From Rhodanobacteraceae bacterium (lineage in GTDB: Bacteria; Pseudomonadota; Gammaproteobacteria; Xanthomonadales; Rhodanobacteraceae): 64,000 nucleotides of DNA. Below are positions 51,083 to 62,971 of the stretch, one piece after another. The stretch's first letter is position 1. Each line of letters opens with the position of its first letter. The DNA is taken from the NCBI GenBank assembly GCA_004299555.1, contig SCQU01000017.1:57333-121332 (forward strand). Direction: 5' to 3'. Under the pieces are notes generated by a model. It saw only the letters and a program-made list of their open reading frames with translations. It was not told the DNA's origin and did not search any database. Position numbers and translations under genes: made by a program.

Positions 51083-52312
51083 GTGACCGTGCTCCGCGCC
51101 CCGCTTCCCCGCAACGTACGCATCCTCATCACGACGCGCGCGGTGCGCAGCGTCGGGCAGGGCGCGATGGTGGCGTCCTTCACGCTGTACTTGAACGCGC
51201 TCGGCTGGAGCGCCACCGCGATCGGCACCGTGCTGATGGGTGCACTCCTCTGGGGCACGCTGCTCACCATCACGATCGGCCCGCTGAGCGATCACGGCGG
51301 TCGCCGCTGGTTCCTCATCGGCTACGACCTGGTCCAGGCCGGCGCCGCGCTGCTGGCGATGTTGACCACGACGCCGTCGTTGCTGGTCGCCGCCGCCGTG
51401 GTCGGCGCGTTCGGGCGTGGCGCAAACGGCTCGGCCGGCGCCTTTTCGCCGGTCGAACAGGCGTGGCTGGCGATTGAACTGCCGATGGCCCACCGCGGGC
51501 GCGTCTTCAGCACCAACAGCGCGGTCGGCTACATCGGCATGGGGATCGGCGCGCTGCTGGTCGCGCTGCCGGCATGGTGGCTCGGGCATACCCTTGCCGC
51601 CCCGGATTACCGGCTGCTGTTCGTGCTGCCGCTGGCAGGTTCGCTTGGCAGTTTCGCGCTGCTCTGGCTGACCCGCGAACCCAACGTCGTGGCACCGCGC
51701 AGCCGCCACGCCGACACCGCGCCCGCCCTGCGGCGCACGGAAAACCGCCTGCTGGCAAAACTCGTCCTCGCCAATGCGCTGCACGGCCTCGGGATCGGGT
51801 TCGTGGGCCCCTTGATCGCCTACTGGTTTGCAATCAAGTACGCACGCGGCCTGACCGCGATCGGCCCCGGGCTCGCGCTGGCCTTCCTCACCGGCGCCGT
51901 GGGCTCGGTCATCGCCGGCACCCTGGCCCGCCGTCACGGCATCATGCGCACGGTCGTCTGGATCAACGGCCTTGGCGTTGCCCTGATGGCGCTGCTGCCG
52001 CTGGCGCCATGGTTCTGGGTCGCGATGGCGGTGTACATCGTGCGCGGCACCACCAACCGCGGCACCAACGGCGTGCGCCAGGCGCTGGCCGCGGGCCTGA
52101 CGCGGGTCGAGCGCCGCGGCCTCGCGAGCAGTCTGCAGAACATCTCCTTCCAGATTCCGCGTGCCGTCGGCCCGGTCATCGGCGGTGCCCTGTTCCACGC
52201 CGGCCACCTCATGCTGCCGTTTTTCCTGGCGGCGCTGTTCGAGTTGGGTTACGTCTTCGCATTCGCGCGCTTCTTTGGCCACACCGAGGCGGCGCGGGTG
52301 CGCGAACCCTAG
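51083..52312 (+). CDS. MFS efflux-type transporter
   Basis: About 409 residues from GTG 51083; GTG 51089 is equally possible. An earlier in-frame ATG at 51029 lies within the intergenic repeat and is unlikely. The protein is hydrophobic with about 12 segments; 'LSDHGGRRWFLIGYDLVQAG' is the loop 2-3 MFS signature. 'RGTTNRGTNGVRQALAAGLTRVERRGLASSLQNISFQIPRAVGPVIGG' in the C-half is like drug or metabolite exporters. It is located after the ATP-grasp/ICMT group on the same strand and could export its product, but the repeat array separates them. It ends 59 bases before etfB. Confidence 0.8.
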   Translation: MTVLRAPLPRNVRILITTRAVRSVGQGAMVASFTLYLNALGWSATAIGTVLMGALLWGTLLTITIGPLSDHGGRRWFLIGYDLVQAGAALLAMLTTTPSLLVAAAVVGAFGRGANGSAGAFSPVEQAWLAIELPMAHRGRVFSTNSAVGYIGMGIGALLVALPAWWLGHTLAAPDYRLLFVLPLAGSLGSFALLWLTREPNVVAPRSRHADTAPALRRTENRLLAKLVLANALHGLGIGFVGPLIAYWFAIKYARGLTAIGPGLALAFLTGAVGSVIAGTLARRHGIMRTVVWINGLGVALMALLPLAPWFWVAMAVYIVRGTTNRGTNGVRQALAAGLTRVERRGLASSLQNISFQIPRAVGPVIGGALFHAGHLMLPFFLAALFELGYVFAFARFFGHTEAARVREP

Positions 52313-52371
52313 TCCGTTACAATAGCCGGGTGCCGAGCGGCGCCAGGCAGCCGCAAGATCAAGGAACCCCG

Positions 52372-53118
52372 ATGAAGATTCTCGTCGCCTACAAACGTGT
52401 GGTCGATTTCAACGTACGCATCCAGGTGCAGCCGGATGGCTCGGGCATCGTCACCGACGGCGTCAAGCTGTCCCCCAATCCGTTTGACGACATTGCCCTG
52501 GAAGAAGCGCTGCGCCTGCGCGAAAAGGGCCTCGCCGAAGAGGTCATCATCGCGACGATCGCGCCCGCCGACGCGCAGCCGCATCTCCGGAACGGCCTGG
52601 CGATGGGCGCCGATCGCGCCTTGCACGTGGTCACGCCCGAAGCGGTGTCGCCGCTCACCGCCGCGCGGGTATTCCTGAAACTGGTCGAAAAGGAGCAGCC
52701 CGGCCTGGTGATCCTCGGCAAGCAGGCGATCGACGATGACTGCAGCCAGACCGGCCAGATGCTGGCGGCACTGTGGGATCGCCCGCAGGCCACGTTTGCA
52801 TCGAAGCTTGAGATCACGGGCGACAAGGCCAGCGTGACGCGCGAAGTCGACGCCGGACTCGAAACCATCGAGGTCGACCTGCCCGCCGTCATCACCACTG
52901 ATTTGCGCTTGAACGAGCCACGCTTCATCAAGCTGCCCGACATCATGAAGGCCAAGCGCAAGCCGATCGAAACGATCGAGCTGGCATCACTCGGCGTCGA
53001 GCACGGCGGCGAGATCAAGGCCACCCACTACGCACCTCCGCCCAAGCGTTCGCGCGGGGTGATGGTGAAGGACGTCGCCGAACTGGTTGCGGCGCTGAAG
53101 CAGAAAGGGCTGGTGTGA
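52372..53118 (+). CDS. etfB: Electron transfer flavoprotein beta subunit
   Basis: 248 residues from ATG 52372 with AAGGA upstream. 'KILVAYKRVVDFNVRIQVQPDGSGIVTDGVKLSPNPFDDIALEEALRLREKG' is the standard EtfB start. 'LVILGKQAIDDDCSQTGQMLAALWDRPQATFASKLEI' is the conserved AMP/FAD-contact region, and 'EVDAGLETIEVDLPAVITTDLRLNEPRFIKLPDIMKAKRKPIE' contains the EtfB recognition helix. With EtfA it accepts electrons from fatty-acid and amino-acid dehydrogenases. The partner gene etfA follows after an intergenic repeat of about 180 bases. Confidence 0.95.
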   Translation: MKILVAYKRVVDFNVRIQVQPDGSGIVTDGVKLSPNPFDDIALEEALRLREKGLAEEVIIATIAPADAQPHLRNGLAMGADRALHVVTPEAVSPLTAARVFLKLVEKEQPGLVILGKQAIDDDCSQTGQMLAALWDRPQATFASKLEITGDKASVTREVDAGLETIEVDLPAVITTDLRLNEPRFIKLPDIMKAKRKPIETIELASLGVEHGGEIKATHYAPPPKRSRGVMVKDVAELVAALKQKGLV

Positions 53119-53144
53119 CGCGCACTGTGCGCGTACGCCGTTGA

Positions 53145-53275
53145 TATTCCCCTCTCCCGCCGGGAGAGGGTGGCCGAAGGCCGGGTGAGGGTCCGGTCCT
53201 TCGTGGAACATTTCACAAACGCGTACCCTCATCCGCCCCTGCGGGGCACCTTCTCCCGGAGGGAGAAGGACAAGT
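53145..53275. repeat. REP-like inverted element between etfB and etfA
   Basis: CCCTCTCCCGCCGGGAGAGGG (about 53150-53170) is followed by GGCCGAAGGCCGGGTGAGGGT. The opposite part, ACCCTCATCC...CACCTTCTCCC-GGAGGGAGAAGG, ends near 53271. It is the same family as the copy at 39905-40017. It separates two genes expected to form one operon, so it could affect mRNA stability or the EtfB:EtfA ratio. Confidence 0.8.
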
Positions 53276-53299
53276 CAAAATCAAAGCGGGTGCAATCCA

Positions 53300-54244
<945 letters not shown>

Positions 54245-54254
54245 TCGCCACCAG

Positions 54255-55334
54255 ATGCGTATCCTGTTTGTCACCCGCAAATTTCCACCATCCGTGGGAG
54301 GGATGGAGGTATTCGCAGAAGAGCTTGCAGACGCGCTGAAACAGAAGTGTACGAATATACAGGTATTCAAACCGGACCCTCCGATCATCGGCCGGCCCGG
54401 ACCGCTCACCCTCTTGTGGTTTCTGGCCAAAGCGTCGCTCTGCATCCTACGGGAGACGCGGCAACGTGATGTCGCGCTGTTTGGTGATGCGGTGCTCACA
54501 CCGCTCGCGTGGCTCGCCAAATTGCGCACTCACGGGAGCGTTACGACCGTCGTCACGGCGCATGGTAACGACGTGTATTACGCGAATCGCCGCAAGTCCG
54601 GTTCCTTCGTGTACCGTGCAGTGCTGCGGATGTTTTCCCGTCACGTCGACCTGCTCATCGCAAACAGTTCGGATACACAAAATGCGGCAGCTGCACTTGG
54701 TTTTCGCAACACGTCTCGAATTCCACTCGGCACGCGTTTGGAGCCGCTCCCCGAAACACCGCCATTTCGCGAAAATGTCGTCCTTTTTGCCGGCAGGCTG
54801 ATCCACTATAAGGGTTTGGCCTGGTTCATTTCTGCGGTGCTGCCCAAGGTCACCACCGGCGTCCAACTGTGGGTAGCGGGCCCGGCGTGGGATCCGGATG
54901 AAATGCGCGCTGTCGAGTCGTGCCAGCGTGCAACCTACCTCGGTAGCCTGTCCCGCGAGGCGTTGACGGAACTGCGCACCCGGGTCATCGCCTGCATCAT
55001 GCCCAATCTTCCGGCGCAGTTAACCAGCCAGAACGAAGGCTTTGGCCTGTCCGCGTTGGAATCGGCAGCAGTCGGCACACCGGTCGTGGCAGCGCGGGTC
55101 GGGGGGCTGGCGGAAGCTGTGGTTGACGGCGTGACCGGCTTCCTGGTCGAGCCCATGGATTCCGACAGTTTCGCCGCACGTATCAACGCAATTGCTGTGT
55201 GGGGTCCTGCGCGTCGCGAACAATTCGCCCAAGCGGCGCGACAAACCATCGCGGAACGCTTCACCTGGGATCGTGTGGCTACCGACTATCTGCGAGAATT
55301 CGAGCAACTGGTCAGTGACGCGCGAGTCAACTGA
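54255..55334 (+). CDS. GT4-family glycosyltransferase
   Basis: 359 residues from ATG 54255, 10 bases after the etfA stop. The GT-B fold, GT4 family, is indicated by '[25 protein letters not shown]' (acceptor-side Gly loop), '[10 protein letters not shown]', '[14 protein letters not shown]' (donor-binding), and the EX7E motif in '[27 protein letters not shown]'. It probably adds a sugar to an undecaprenyl-linked or lipid-linked glycan on the cytosolic side. It starts the surface polysaccharide cluster; base composition is slightly more AT-rich than the etf genes. Confidence 0.88.
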   Translation: MRILFVTRKFPPSVGGMEVFAEELADALKQKCTNIQVFKPDPPIIGRPGPLTLLWFLAKASLCILRETRQRDVALFGDAVLTPLAWLAKLRTHGSVTTVVTAHGNDVYYANRRKSGSFVYRAVLRMFSRHVDLLIANSSDTQNAAAALGFRNTSRIPLGTRLEPLPETPPFRENVVLFAGRLIHYKGLAWFISAVLPKVTTGVQLWVAGPAWDPDEMRAVESCQRATYLGSLSREALTELRTRVIACIMPNLPAQLTSQNEGFGLSALESAAVGTPVVAARVGGLAEAVVDGVTGFLVEPMDSDSFAARINAIAVWGPARREQFAQAARQTIAERFTWDRVATDYLREFEQLVSDARVN

Positions 55335-55361
55335 CATACCGCCCTCAATGCTGGGAACCGC

Positions 55362-56606
55362 ATGTTCAGTCGCCCCTACCTGACGGTCACCGCGGGCTTC
55401 GGTTTGCGCTCGCTATCGTTGAGCGTGCTGGTGGTACTGCTGGCACGTGCGTTTGGCCCCAGTGAGTTCGGCGGTTACGCCGTCTCGGTGAGCCTCGCGT
55501 CTTTCATTGCGACCTTCAACGGCTTGGGCGCAGGGCCTTTGCATGTGCGCGACGTCGCGCAAGGCCGGCGAACGTATCCAGAGAGCCGCGACCTGGTTGC
55601 ACGTCGGGTGTTGGTGTGGTTGTTACCGCTGGCAATCATCGCGCTTGCCTGCGGTTGGTTTCTGGTACCACACAACGTCAACCCGGCGGCGGTGGCCCTG
55701 ATCGTACTCGGCGAGCTGCTGTATTACGTCGCGACCGATCTTGCGATGCGTGTCATGCAGGCACGCGAACGGTACGCCCGCATGACCATTGCGCTGTCCG
55801 CCCCATCCATGCTGCGGGTGCTGATCGCGATCCCATTGCTGCTGACCCACACACTGAATCTTGCGGCATGGGCCTTGGTGTCGACTGGAACCGGTGCCGC
55901 ATTCTGCTGCATTGTGTTCGGCGCTTGGGCGTGGCGTACCCGCACGAATTCACACACGCACACCCCGTTATTCCAGGAAAGCGTGTCCGGGCTTGGCTTT
56001 GCCGTCGCCAATGCTTCGTCCCGCATCCACGGCGACGCCGACAAGGTCATCCTTGCGCGCATGGTGTCCACGAGCATGGCAGGCGTGTACACGCCCGCTT
56101 ACCGGCTGGTCGAGGTTTTCCTGCTGCCCATCTCCGCCGGTGTCGAGTGGCTGTTGCCGTCACTGTTCCGGCAGGGCCGGCAAGGCTTCGGGCGTTCGCT
56201 GCGGTCTTCGATTGGCAAGATCGCATTAACGCTGTTGTATGCTTCGGCATTATGCGTCGGAGTCTACGCGGCCAGCTTTGTGCTGCCGTTGCTGCTGGGG
56301 CGGGCCTACGCGGAAACGGTACCAATCGCTCACGCCCTGGCGCTAATGCCCCTGACCATGACCTGCTGGGTGATCGTGCGTACGCTCGCCGCGACCTCCG
56401 GTCACGAGCGCTCCGCAGGCGTGGTCGAGCTTGTGGGCGCGGTGTTCAACATCGTCGTTACGATCGCTCTGGTTGCCGCATGGAGCTGGCGCGGCGCGGT
56501 CGCGGCCACCTACCTGACGCAACTCGCCATGGTGGCCGGCTACATCCTTTACATCGCGTGGCGCAGCCACCGACACGATGCCAGCAAAACCAAGGATCCA
56601 GCATGA
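55362..56606 (+). CDS. Wzx-type flippase (MOP superfamily)
   Basis: 414 residues with about 12 hydrophobic segments. 'TVTAGFGLRSLSLSVLVVLLARAFGPSEFGGYAVSVSLASFIATFNGLGAGPLHVRDV' is the usual first part of O-antigen/teichoic-acid flippases. 'SRIHGDADKVILARMVSTSMAGVYTPAYRLVEVFLLP' is the conserved centre. It would move lipid-linked glycan units across the inner membrane. Its stop overlaps the next ATG (ATGA), so it is co-translated with the second GT4 enzyme. Confidence 0.87.
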   Translation: MFSRPYLTVTAGFGLRSLSLSVLVVLLARAFGPSEFGGYAVSVSLASFIATFNGLGAGPLHVRDVAQGRRTYPESRDLVARRVLVWLLPLAIIALACGWFLVPHNVNPAAVALIVLGELLYYVATDLAMRVMQARERYARMTIALSAPSMLRVLIAIPLLLTHTLNLAAWALVSTGTGAAFCCIVFGAWAWRTRTNSHTHTPLFQESVSGLGFAVANASSRIHGDADKVILARMVSTSMAGVYTPAYRLVEVFLLPISAGVEWLLPSLFRQGRQGFGRSLRSSIGKIALTLLYASALCVGVYAASFVLPLLLGRAYAETVPIAHALALMPLTMTCWVIVRTLAATSGHERSAGVVELVGAVFNIVVTIALVAAWSWRGAVAATYLTQLAMVAGYILYIAWRSHRHDASKTKDPA

Positions 56607-57619
56607 AGATTTGGCTACCGACGATCCGCGCGCGCAGCGGTGCCGACGTCTATGTAGAGCGACTCGCCACCGCGCTGCGTCAACGTGGCGCGGAGCCCGT
56701 GGTGGAGTGGTTGCCCCACACCTATCAGTACGCGCCGTGGCTGTTGAGCCGGCGGCGGGTACCACCCGGTACCGACATCATCAATGCCGTAAGCTGGAGC
56801 GCCTTTGCGTTCGGCCACCGCGGAGTGCCGTTGGTGGTCACGACGCACCATTGCGTGGCGGGCCGTGGATACCCGGCATGGAAGTCCTACCCGCAGATGC
56901 TGTTTCACGACCAACTTGTGCGTCGCTTCGAACAGGCTTCGTTCAGGGCGGCCGACGCAGTGGTTGCGGTCAGCGAGTCCACGCGCCACGACGTTTGCGA
57001 GGATTTCGGATCGGGTACGAATATCCACGTCATCTCCAATTGGGTCGACACCCAAGTGTTTTCGCCTAGCCCACACGCTGTTGGTGACGGAGCAGGCAAG
57101 ACCCGTATCCTAATTGTCGGCAACATGAGCCGCCGCAAGGGTGGCGACCTGATCGCACCTTTCTGCAATGCGTTGGGCCGTGCATTCGAGGTCACCGTGG
57201 TGGCGGGCCTGCGGGGCGAGCAACCGAAGGTCTCGACACGCGGCGCGAGATTGAACTTCACCAGCGGTCTGACTACCGCTCAGCTCGTCACCGCATACCG
57301 CAATACCGACATCGTCGTATCGCTGAGCCGCCACGAAGGCTTCGGTTACACCGCGCTGGAAGGCATGGCCTGCGGCAAACCTGTCGTGGCATTTAATGTA
57401 TCGGGGTTGCGCGATGTCATCGTCAATGGCGATACCGGGCTACTGGCGCAGGTGGACGACGTGGTAGCGCTCGCGGCGCACTGTCGCACGCTGCGCGAGC
57501 ATCGCGCGCAAGCGAACGCGATGGGACAAGCGGGGCGACAACGCGCGGTCACGGTGTTCGCACAGGAACGCGCGATCGACGCGCACCTGGCGCTTTATAC
57601 CGAACTGCTGACAAGATGA
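56603..57619 (+). CDS. GT4-family glycosyltransferase
   Basis: 338 residues from ATG 56603. 'ARSGADVYVERLATALRQRGAEPVVEWLPH' is the N-terminal acceptor half, 'TTHHCVAGRGYPAWKSYPQM' and 'AVSESTRHDVCEDFG' follow, and 'RILIVGNMSRRKGGDLIAPF' is the donor site. 'SRHEGFGYTALEGMACGKPVVAFNVSGLRDVI' carries the two Glu of the GT4 motif. It is translationally coupled to the flippase. The specific sugar cannot be read from sequence. Confidence 0.88.
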   Translation: MKIWLPTIRARSGADVYVERLATALRQRGAEPVVEWLPHTYQYAPWLLSRRRVPPGTDIINAVSWSAFAFGHRGVPLVVTTHHCVAGRGYPAWKSYPQMLFHDQLVRRFEQASFRAADAVVAVSESTRHDVCEDFGSGTNIHVISNWVDTQVFSPSPHAVGDGAGKTRILIVGNMSRRKGGDLIAPFCNALGRAFEVTVVAGLRGEQPKVSTRGARLNFTSGLTTAQLVTAYRNTDIVVSLSRHEGFGYTALEGMACGKPVVAFNVSGLRDVIVNGDTGLLAQVDDVVALAAHCRTLREHRAQANAMGQAGRQRAVTVFAQERAIDAHLALYTELLTR

Positions 57620-57778
57620 GCGCGCACCGCCGCAAGCTGTCCGACAATGGCGTACTCCCATGGATCGGCGCGACTCCGACACTACGGAAATGCGAAATGC
57701 AGACCAAGTACGGAGCTCATGCACCGCCAACCTGATAACCTTGCGGCTTCGTACCACTTTCAGAAGGCGCGTTGACCC

Positions 57779-58633
57779 ATGGATCTTGTGTCCAAACTGG
57801 CCCGCTTGGGCGCCAGTGTCGTTGACCGCTTCCAGCTGCAAGCGACCATCCGCCGAGAATACGACCGGGTCAAGCGCGAAGTCGAACTCAAGACTCCGGG
57901 AAACCCAGCCATCCACGGATACAAGGTGTATTCGCAATCCGACGAGGATGGAATCCTCGCCTATATATTTTCCAAAATATCCACCGATCACGTATTCGTG
58001 GAAATCGGGTGCGGCAACGGTCTCGAGAACAATACGCACGCTTTGATTCTTTCTGGATGGCGTGGCATCTGGATTGACGGTAACGAGCGCAATATCCGTG
58101 CGATTCGCGCCGCGGTTCCTCGTAATAACCGATTGGTTTACGAATGCAAAATGATTACGGTGGACAATATTGTTTCAACCCTGAAGTCGTCGCTGGGTGA
58201 GCTCGGCACCGATAGTACGGACTTGCTGTCTGTCGACATCGATAGCAACGATATCTATGTACTTTCAGAGGCAATAAAGCACATCAAACCGAAAGTCCTG
58301 TGTGTCGAATACAACGCAAAGTTCCCACCGCCGATGGACGTCAAGGTTAGATTGCCCTCAGCCAGATGGACTGGCGATGACTACCAAGGTGCGTCGCTGC
58401 AGAGTTTTGTCAACACCATCGAACCGTTCGGCTACCACTTGATCACGTGCAATCTGTCAGGAGTCAACGCCTTCTTCGTACGCTCCGAATTAGCGGACAA
58501 GTTTCCGCGCTACACGACCACCGAACTTTACCAGCCGGCCAGGTTTTACCTCAGGCACCTCGCTTCCGGCCACCCGGCGTCTCTAAAGTTTTTGGCCAAC
58601 GCGGTGGCAGAAGGTACTCAAGGCCACATCTGA
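57779..58633 (+). CDS. FkbM-like SAM methyltransferase
   Basis: 284 residues. 'DHVFVEIGCGNGLENNTHALILSGWRGIWIDGNERNIRAI' is a SAM-binding first loop with the Asp ligand for ribose. 'LLSVDIDSNDIYVLSEAIKHIKPKVLCVEYNAKFPPPMD' fits the acidic motif of FkbM-related enzymes encoded in polysaccharide clusters. The gene is clearly more AT-rich than the flanking core genes. A 159-base gap separates it from the GT4 gene. Likely target: a sugar hydroxyl or carboxyl of the glycan. Confidence 0.75.
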   Translation: MDLVSKLARLGASVVDRFQLQATIRREYDRVKREVELKTPGNPAIHGYKVYSQSDEDGILAYIFSKISTDHVFVEIGCGNGLENNTHALILSGWRGIWIDGNERNIRAIRAAVPRNNRLVYECKMITVDNIVSTLKSSLGELGTDSTDLLSVDIDSNDIYVLSEAIKHIKPKVLCVEYNAKFPPPMDVKVRLPSARWTGDDYQGASLQSFVNTIEPFGYHLITCNLSGVNAFFVRSELADKFPRYTTTELYQPARFYLRHLASGHPASLKFLANAVAEGTQGHI

Positions 58634-58927
58634 GCGAACTATGCGGGACCGCACGCGTATTTCATGCTCATCGGTAAGCATGGAGTCTAAATACGCAGCG
58701 TGATAACTACTTGTCGGATCAATACAAGCATGCCAACACTTGCGCTGGGCACGAAACGCACGACACTCGAAGAGGCCGATGCATAACCACATGCGCACGC
58801 CCGCACCGATCTTAGTTCATGCCACATGTACGGTACACGCCAGACAGCACGAAGCCTAAACTTCAACGGTAAGTGAATTTCGTTGCGTCATCGGACCTTG
58901 AATACCGCCGGTACGCGCGTCAACAAA
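58634..58927. other. Convergent intergenic region, no gene seen
   Basis: 294 relatively AT-rich bases between two convergent methyltransferase genes. No ribosome site, domain or clear terminator was found. The low GC suggests it belongs to the same transferred glycan block as its neighbours. Confidence 0.5.
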
Positions 58928-59875
58928 TTACGCAAACGCGGGGAAACGTTTTCCCAAGTGGTGTGAAAACGCAAAGACCATGGAATAGCGCTTTCCTTCC
59001 AGGCTCGATACCGGTCGGAGACGAGTACGCGCTCCAAACAGCGTACGCATCGCGACATGCAACCAGAACCACGGAACCGCTGGACTGTAATCGAGTGCCA
59101 TGAAGTCAGAATAGCCGAGTCGCCGCAACTGAGTTAGAAGACCCTCGTTGTGTACCGGGTCGTTCGCTTCAAATGCCACGACTGGGTGCTGCTCGGCTAG
59201 CAGCCCAGCGAGCCCGGCAATCACCTTCGGCTCATGACCCTCTACGTCCATCTTTACCAGCGCGACAGGAAGGTCGGTAGCCTCCCGTACCGCCGTCGAT
59301 GCGCTTCGCAACGGAATCGCATAGTGCCGGCCGCCACCCACACCGCGTTCGATGCTCGACGCGCCAAAATTATCTGCATCCCCCTCCCACAGCTGCGCGG
59401 TTGCATCCTTGTCTGACAGACCGTAATGAAGCTGGTCAACGTTGCTAACGTTATTTATTTCCACATTCAGCGCAAGAACGCGGCCGATGACGGGATGGGG
59501 CTCAAACGCCAGGACTCTGGCAAAGCGCGCGCCGACCGATACCGTGTAAACCCCGATGTTTGCTCCAATATCGAGAAACGCTGACGCAGCCGGATTTTCG
59601 ATGACACCTTCGTCGCAGAGCCATTCGATCGCTGCTATCCCGGCACCTTCATAGGTACCAGTCAGTGCAATGTCGCGACCGATTACGTCATTGGGAAACG
59701 CGCACAATCTGTAGGGTGGGTCATTGCGTCCGCCACGCTTGAGCGCGACGATCAAGTGATGAAGCACCCCGCGCATCCAAAACACGCTTCGCGGTTCAAA
59801 GTGCACGAAATCACATTTGGTCACGTCACAGTCTCCGCCTGCCAGGGATCGTCTGTCCAACAATCGCGTAAACAA
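58928..59875 (-). CDS. FkbM-family methyltransferase
   Basis: 315 residues; the start may lie downstream of 59875, for example at the Met preceding 'RGVLHHLIVALKRG'. The core is 'SAFLDIGANIGVYTVSVGARFARVLAFEPHPVIGRVLALNVEINNV' (SAM loop and Glu), 'YGLSDKDATAQLW', and 'VALVKMDVEGHEPKVIAGLAGLLAEQHPVVAFEAND' (the DVEG motif of FkbM). It probably O-methylates a sugar or lipid head group of the local polysaccharide. It is on the opposite strand from the GT/flippase operon and convergent with the other FkbM-like enzyme. Confidence 0.88.
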   Translation of the reverse strand: MFTRLLDRRSLAGGDCDVTKCDFVHFEPRSVFWMRGVLHHLIVALKRGGRNDPPYRLCAFPNDVIGRDIALTGTYEGAGIAAIEWLCDEGVIENPAASAFLDIGANIGVYTVSVGARFARVLAFEPHPVIGRVLALNVEINNVSNVDQLHYGLSDKDATAQLWEGDADNFGASSIERGVGGGRHYAIPLRSASTAVREATDLPVALVKMDVEGHEPKVIAGLAGLLAEQHPVVAFEANDPVHNEGLLTQLRRLGYSDFMALDYSPAVPWFWLHVAMRTLFGARTRLRPVSSLEGKRYSMVFAFSHHLGKRFPAFA

Positions 59876-60009
59876 GAATCTTTACAAAACCCACAACGAC
59901 GTTTGCTTCAGGATTGTCGCAACATCAATCCAATAGACACTACAGACTCCGCGATCACCATCACGCGATCTCAAGGTGCAACCCAATCGCGCGAGACCTG
60001 CGCACTCCG

Positions 60010-60798
60010 CTAACGTTTGACCGCCACCACCTGATAACCGCGAGGCATGAAATCCGATCCGGGCAACAAGCGCGCAAGGGTCCACGCCAGCAAGTTGCCC
60101 AGCAACACCAGCAACACCAGCAACGCCAGCAACGCCAGCAACGCCAGCAACGCCAGCACAGCGACAATCGGCAGCGCCCAACGATGCCGACGCCAGATGG
60201 CTAGGCAGGCATCACCGATCGCCAGGCCCATGATCAGACCCCCGACCTCCAGCGCACGCAAGCGTGGTTGGATGACTTCGGTATCAAAACCGTTAATCTT
60301 TAGTGCACGTTGCAGACCGTGCCGCGTGAAACGGTGGAAGTCGAAAGGAGCATTGTGGATCGGGTACATGAACGGAACGCTGAGCAGGAGCACACCACCT
60401 GGCCGTAACACACGCTCAGTTTCTGCCAGCACCGCTTGCGGGTCCGGCACATGCTCAAGCACCTCGAACAACATCACGCCGTCCATGCACTCATCACGCA
60501 CGGGCAATTCACACGCATCGCCGAACACATCCGGGCGCGTGGCATAGAACTCCGTCACGGTGACGTAGTAATCCAGGCCTACATAGCGACACCCGTCGGG
60601 CAAGTGCGCGGCCAAGGCACGATCCGGACAACCTACGTCGAGCACGTCGCCGGAAAGGCGACCCAAATGACGCAAGCGGTTTCTATGCACGCCACGGACG
60701 AACCATTGCGGATGCAGCGGTGTGTGGTTCAACCAGCGCAGGCGACTTAAAAGGCCTCTGTCTTCACTCCGCACGGAGCTGTCGTCCGAGTCCCGCAT
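60010..60798 (-). CDS. Class I SAM methyltransferase with repeat-encoded hydrophobic segment
   Basis: 262 residues. 'GDVLDVGCPDRALAAHLPDGCRYVGLDYY' is motif I. 'DGVMLFEVLEHVPDPQAVLAETERVLRPGGVLLLSVPFMYPIHNAPFDFHRFT' is the UbiE/Methyltransf_11 core. The region about 205-245 has a Leu/Ala-rich hydrophobic stretch (LLALLALLALLVLLVLLG) encoded by 9-bp tandem repeats. It probably anchors the protein in the membrane or forms a re-entrant helix. It is part of the glycan cluster on the minus strand and precedes the FkbM gene in transcription order, with a 134-base gap. Confidence 0.82.
   Translation of the reverse strand: MRDSDDSSVRSEDRGLLSRLRWLNHTPLHPQWFVRGVHRNRLRHLGRLSGDVLDVGCPDRALAAHLPDGCRYVGLDYYVTVTEFYATRPDVFGDACELPVRDECMDGVMLFEVLEHVPDPQAVLAETERVLRPGGVLLLSVPFMYPIHNAPFDFHRFTRHGLQRALKINGFDTEVIQPRLRALEVGGLIMGLAIGDACLAIWRRHRWALPIVAVLALLALLALLALLVLLVLLGNLLAWTLARLLPGSDFMPRGYQVVAVKR
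60099..60170 (-). repeat. 9-bp tandem repeat inside a methyltransferase gene
   Basis: CCAGCAACA occurs twice (60099, 60108) and CCAGCAACG five times (60117-60161), followed by CCAGCACAG. This makes about eight 9-bp units in phase with the codons. Each unit encodes three hydrophobic residues on the minus strand (Leu-Leu with Ala or Val). Slippage would lengthen or shorten the hydrophobic segment by three residues without shifting the frame. Confidence 0.9.
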
Positions 60799-60979
60799 GA
60801 ACTGATTTCCAACCGGCTCGTCTCACCAAGGAGCGTGATGGTAATGGGTTCACATGCATTAATACACACCTACGCCGTGGGCCCACCGAACACAGATAGT
60901 TCCAACCCGTCCATCCCGGGCTACCAATCTCGTGCGCTCGATCCGCTACAATTTCTCCTGTTTCTCATCTGGATCGGGC

Positions 60980-62941
<1,962 letters not shown>

Positions 62942-62971
62942 CCGATCTGTCGCAGGGGAGACGCGCAAACG

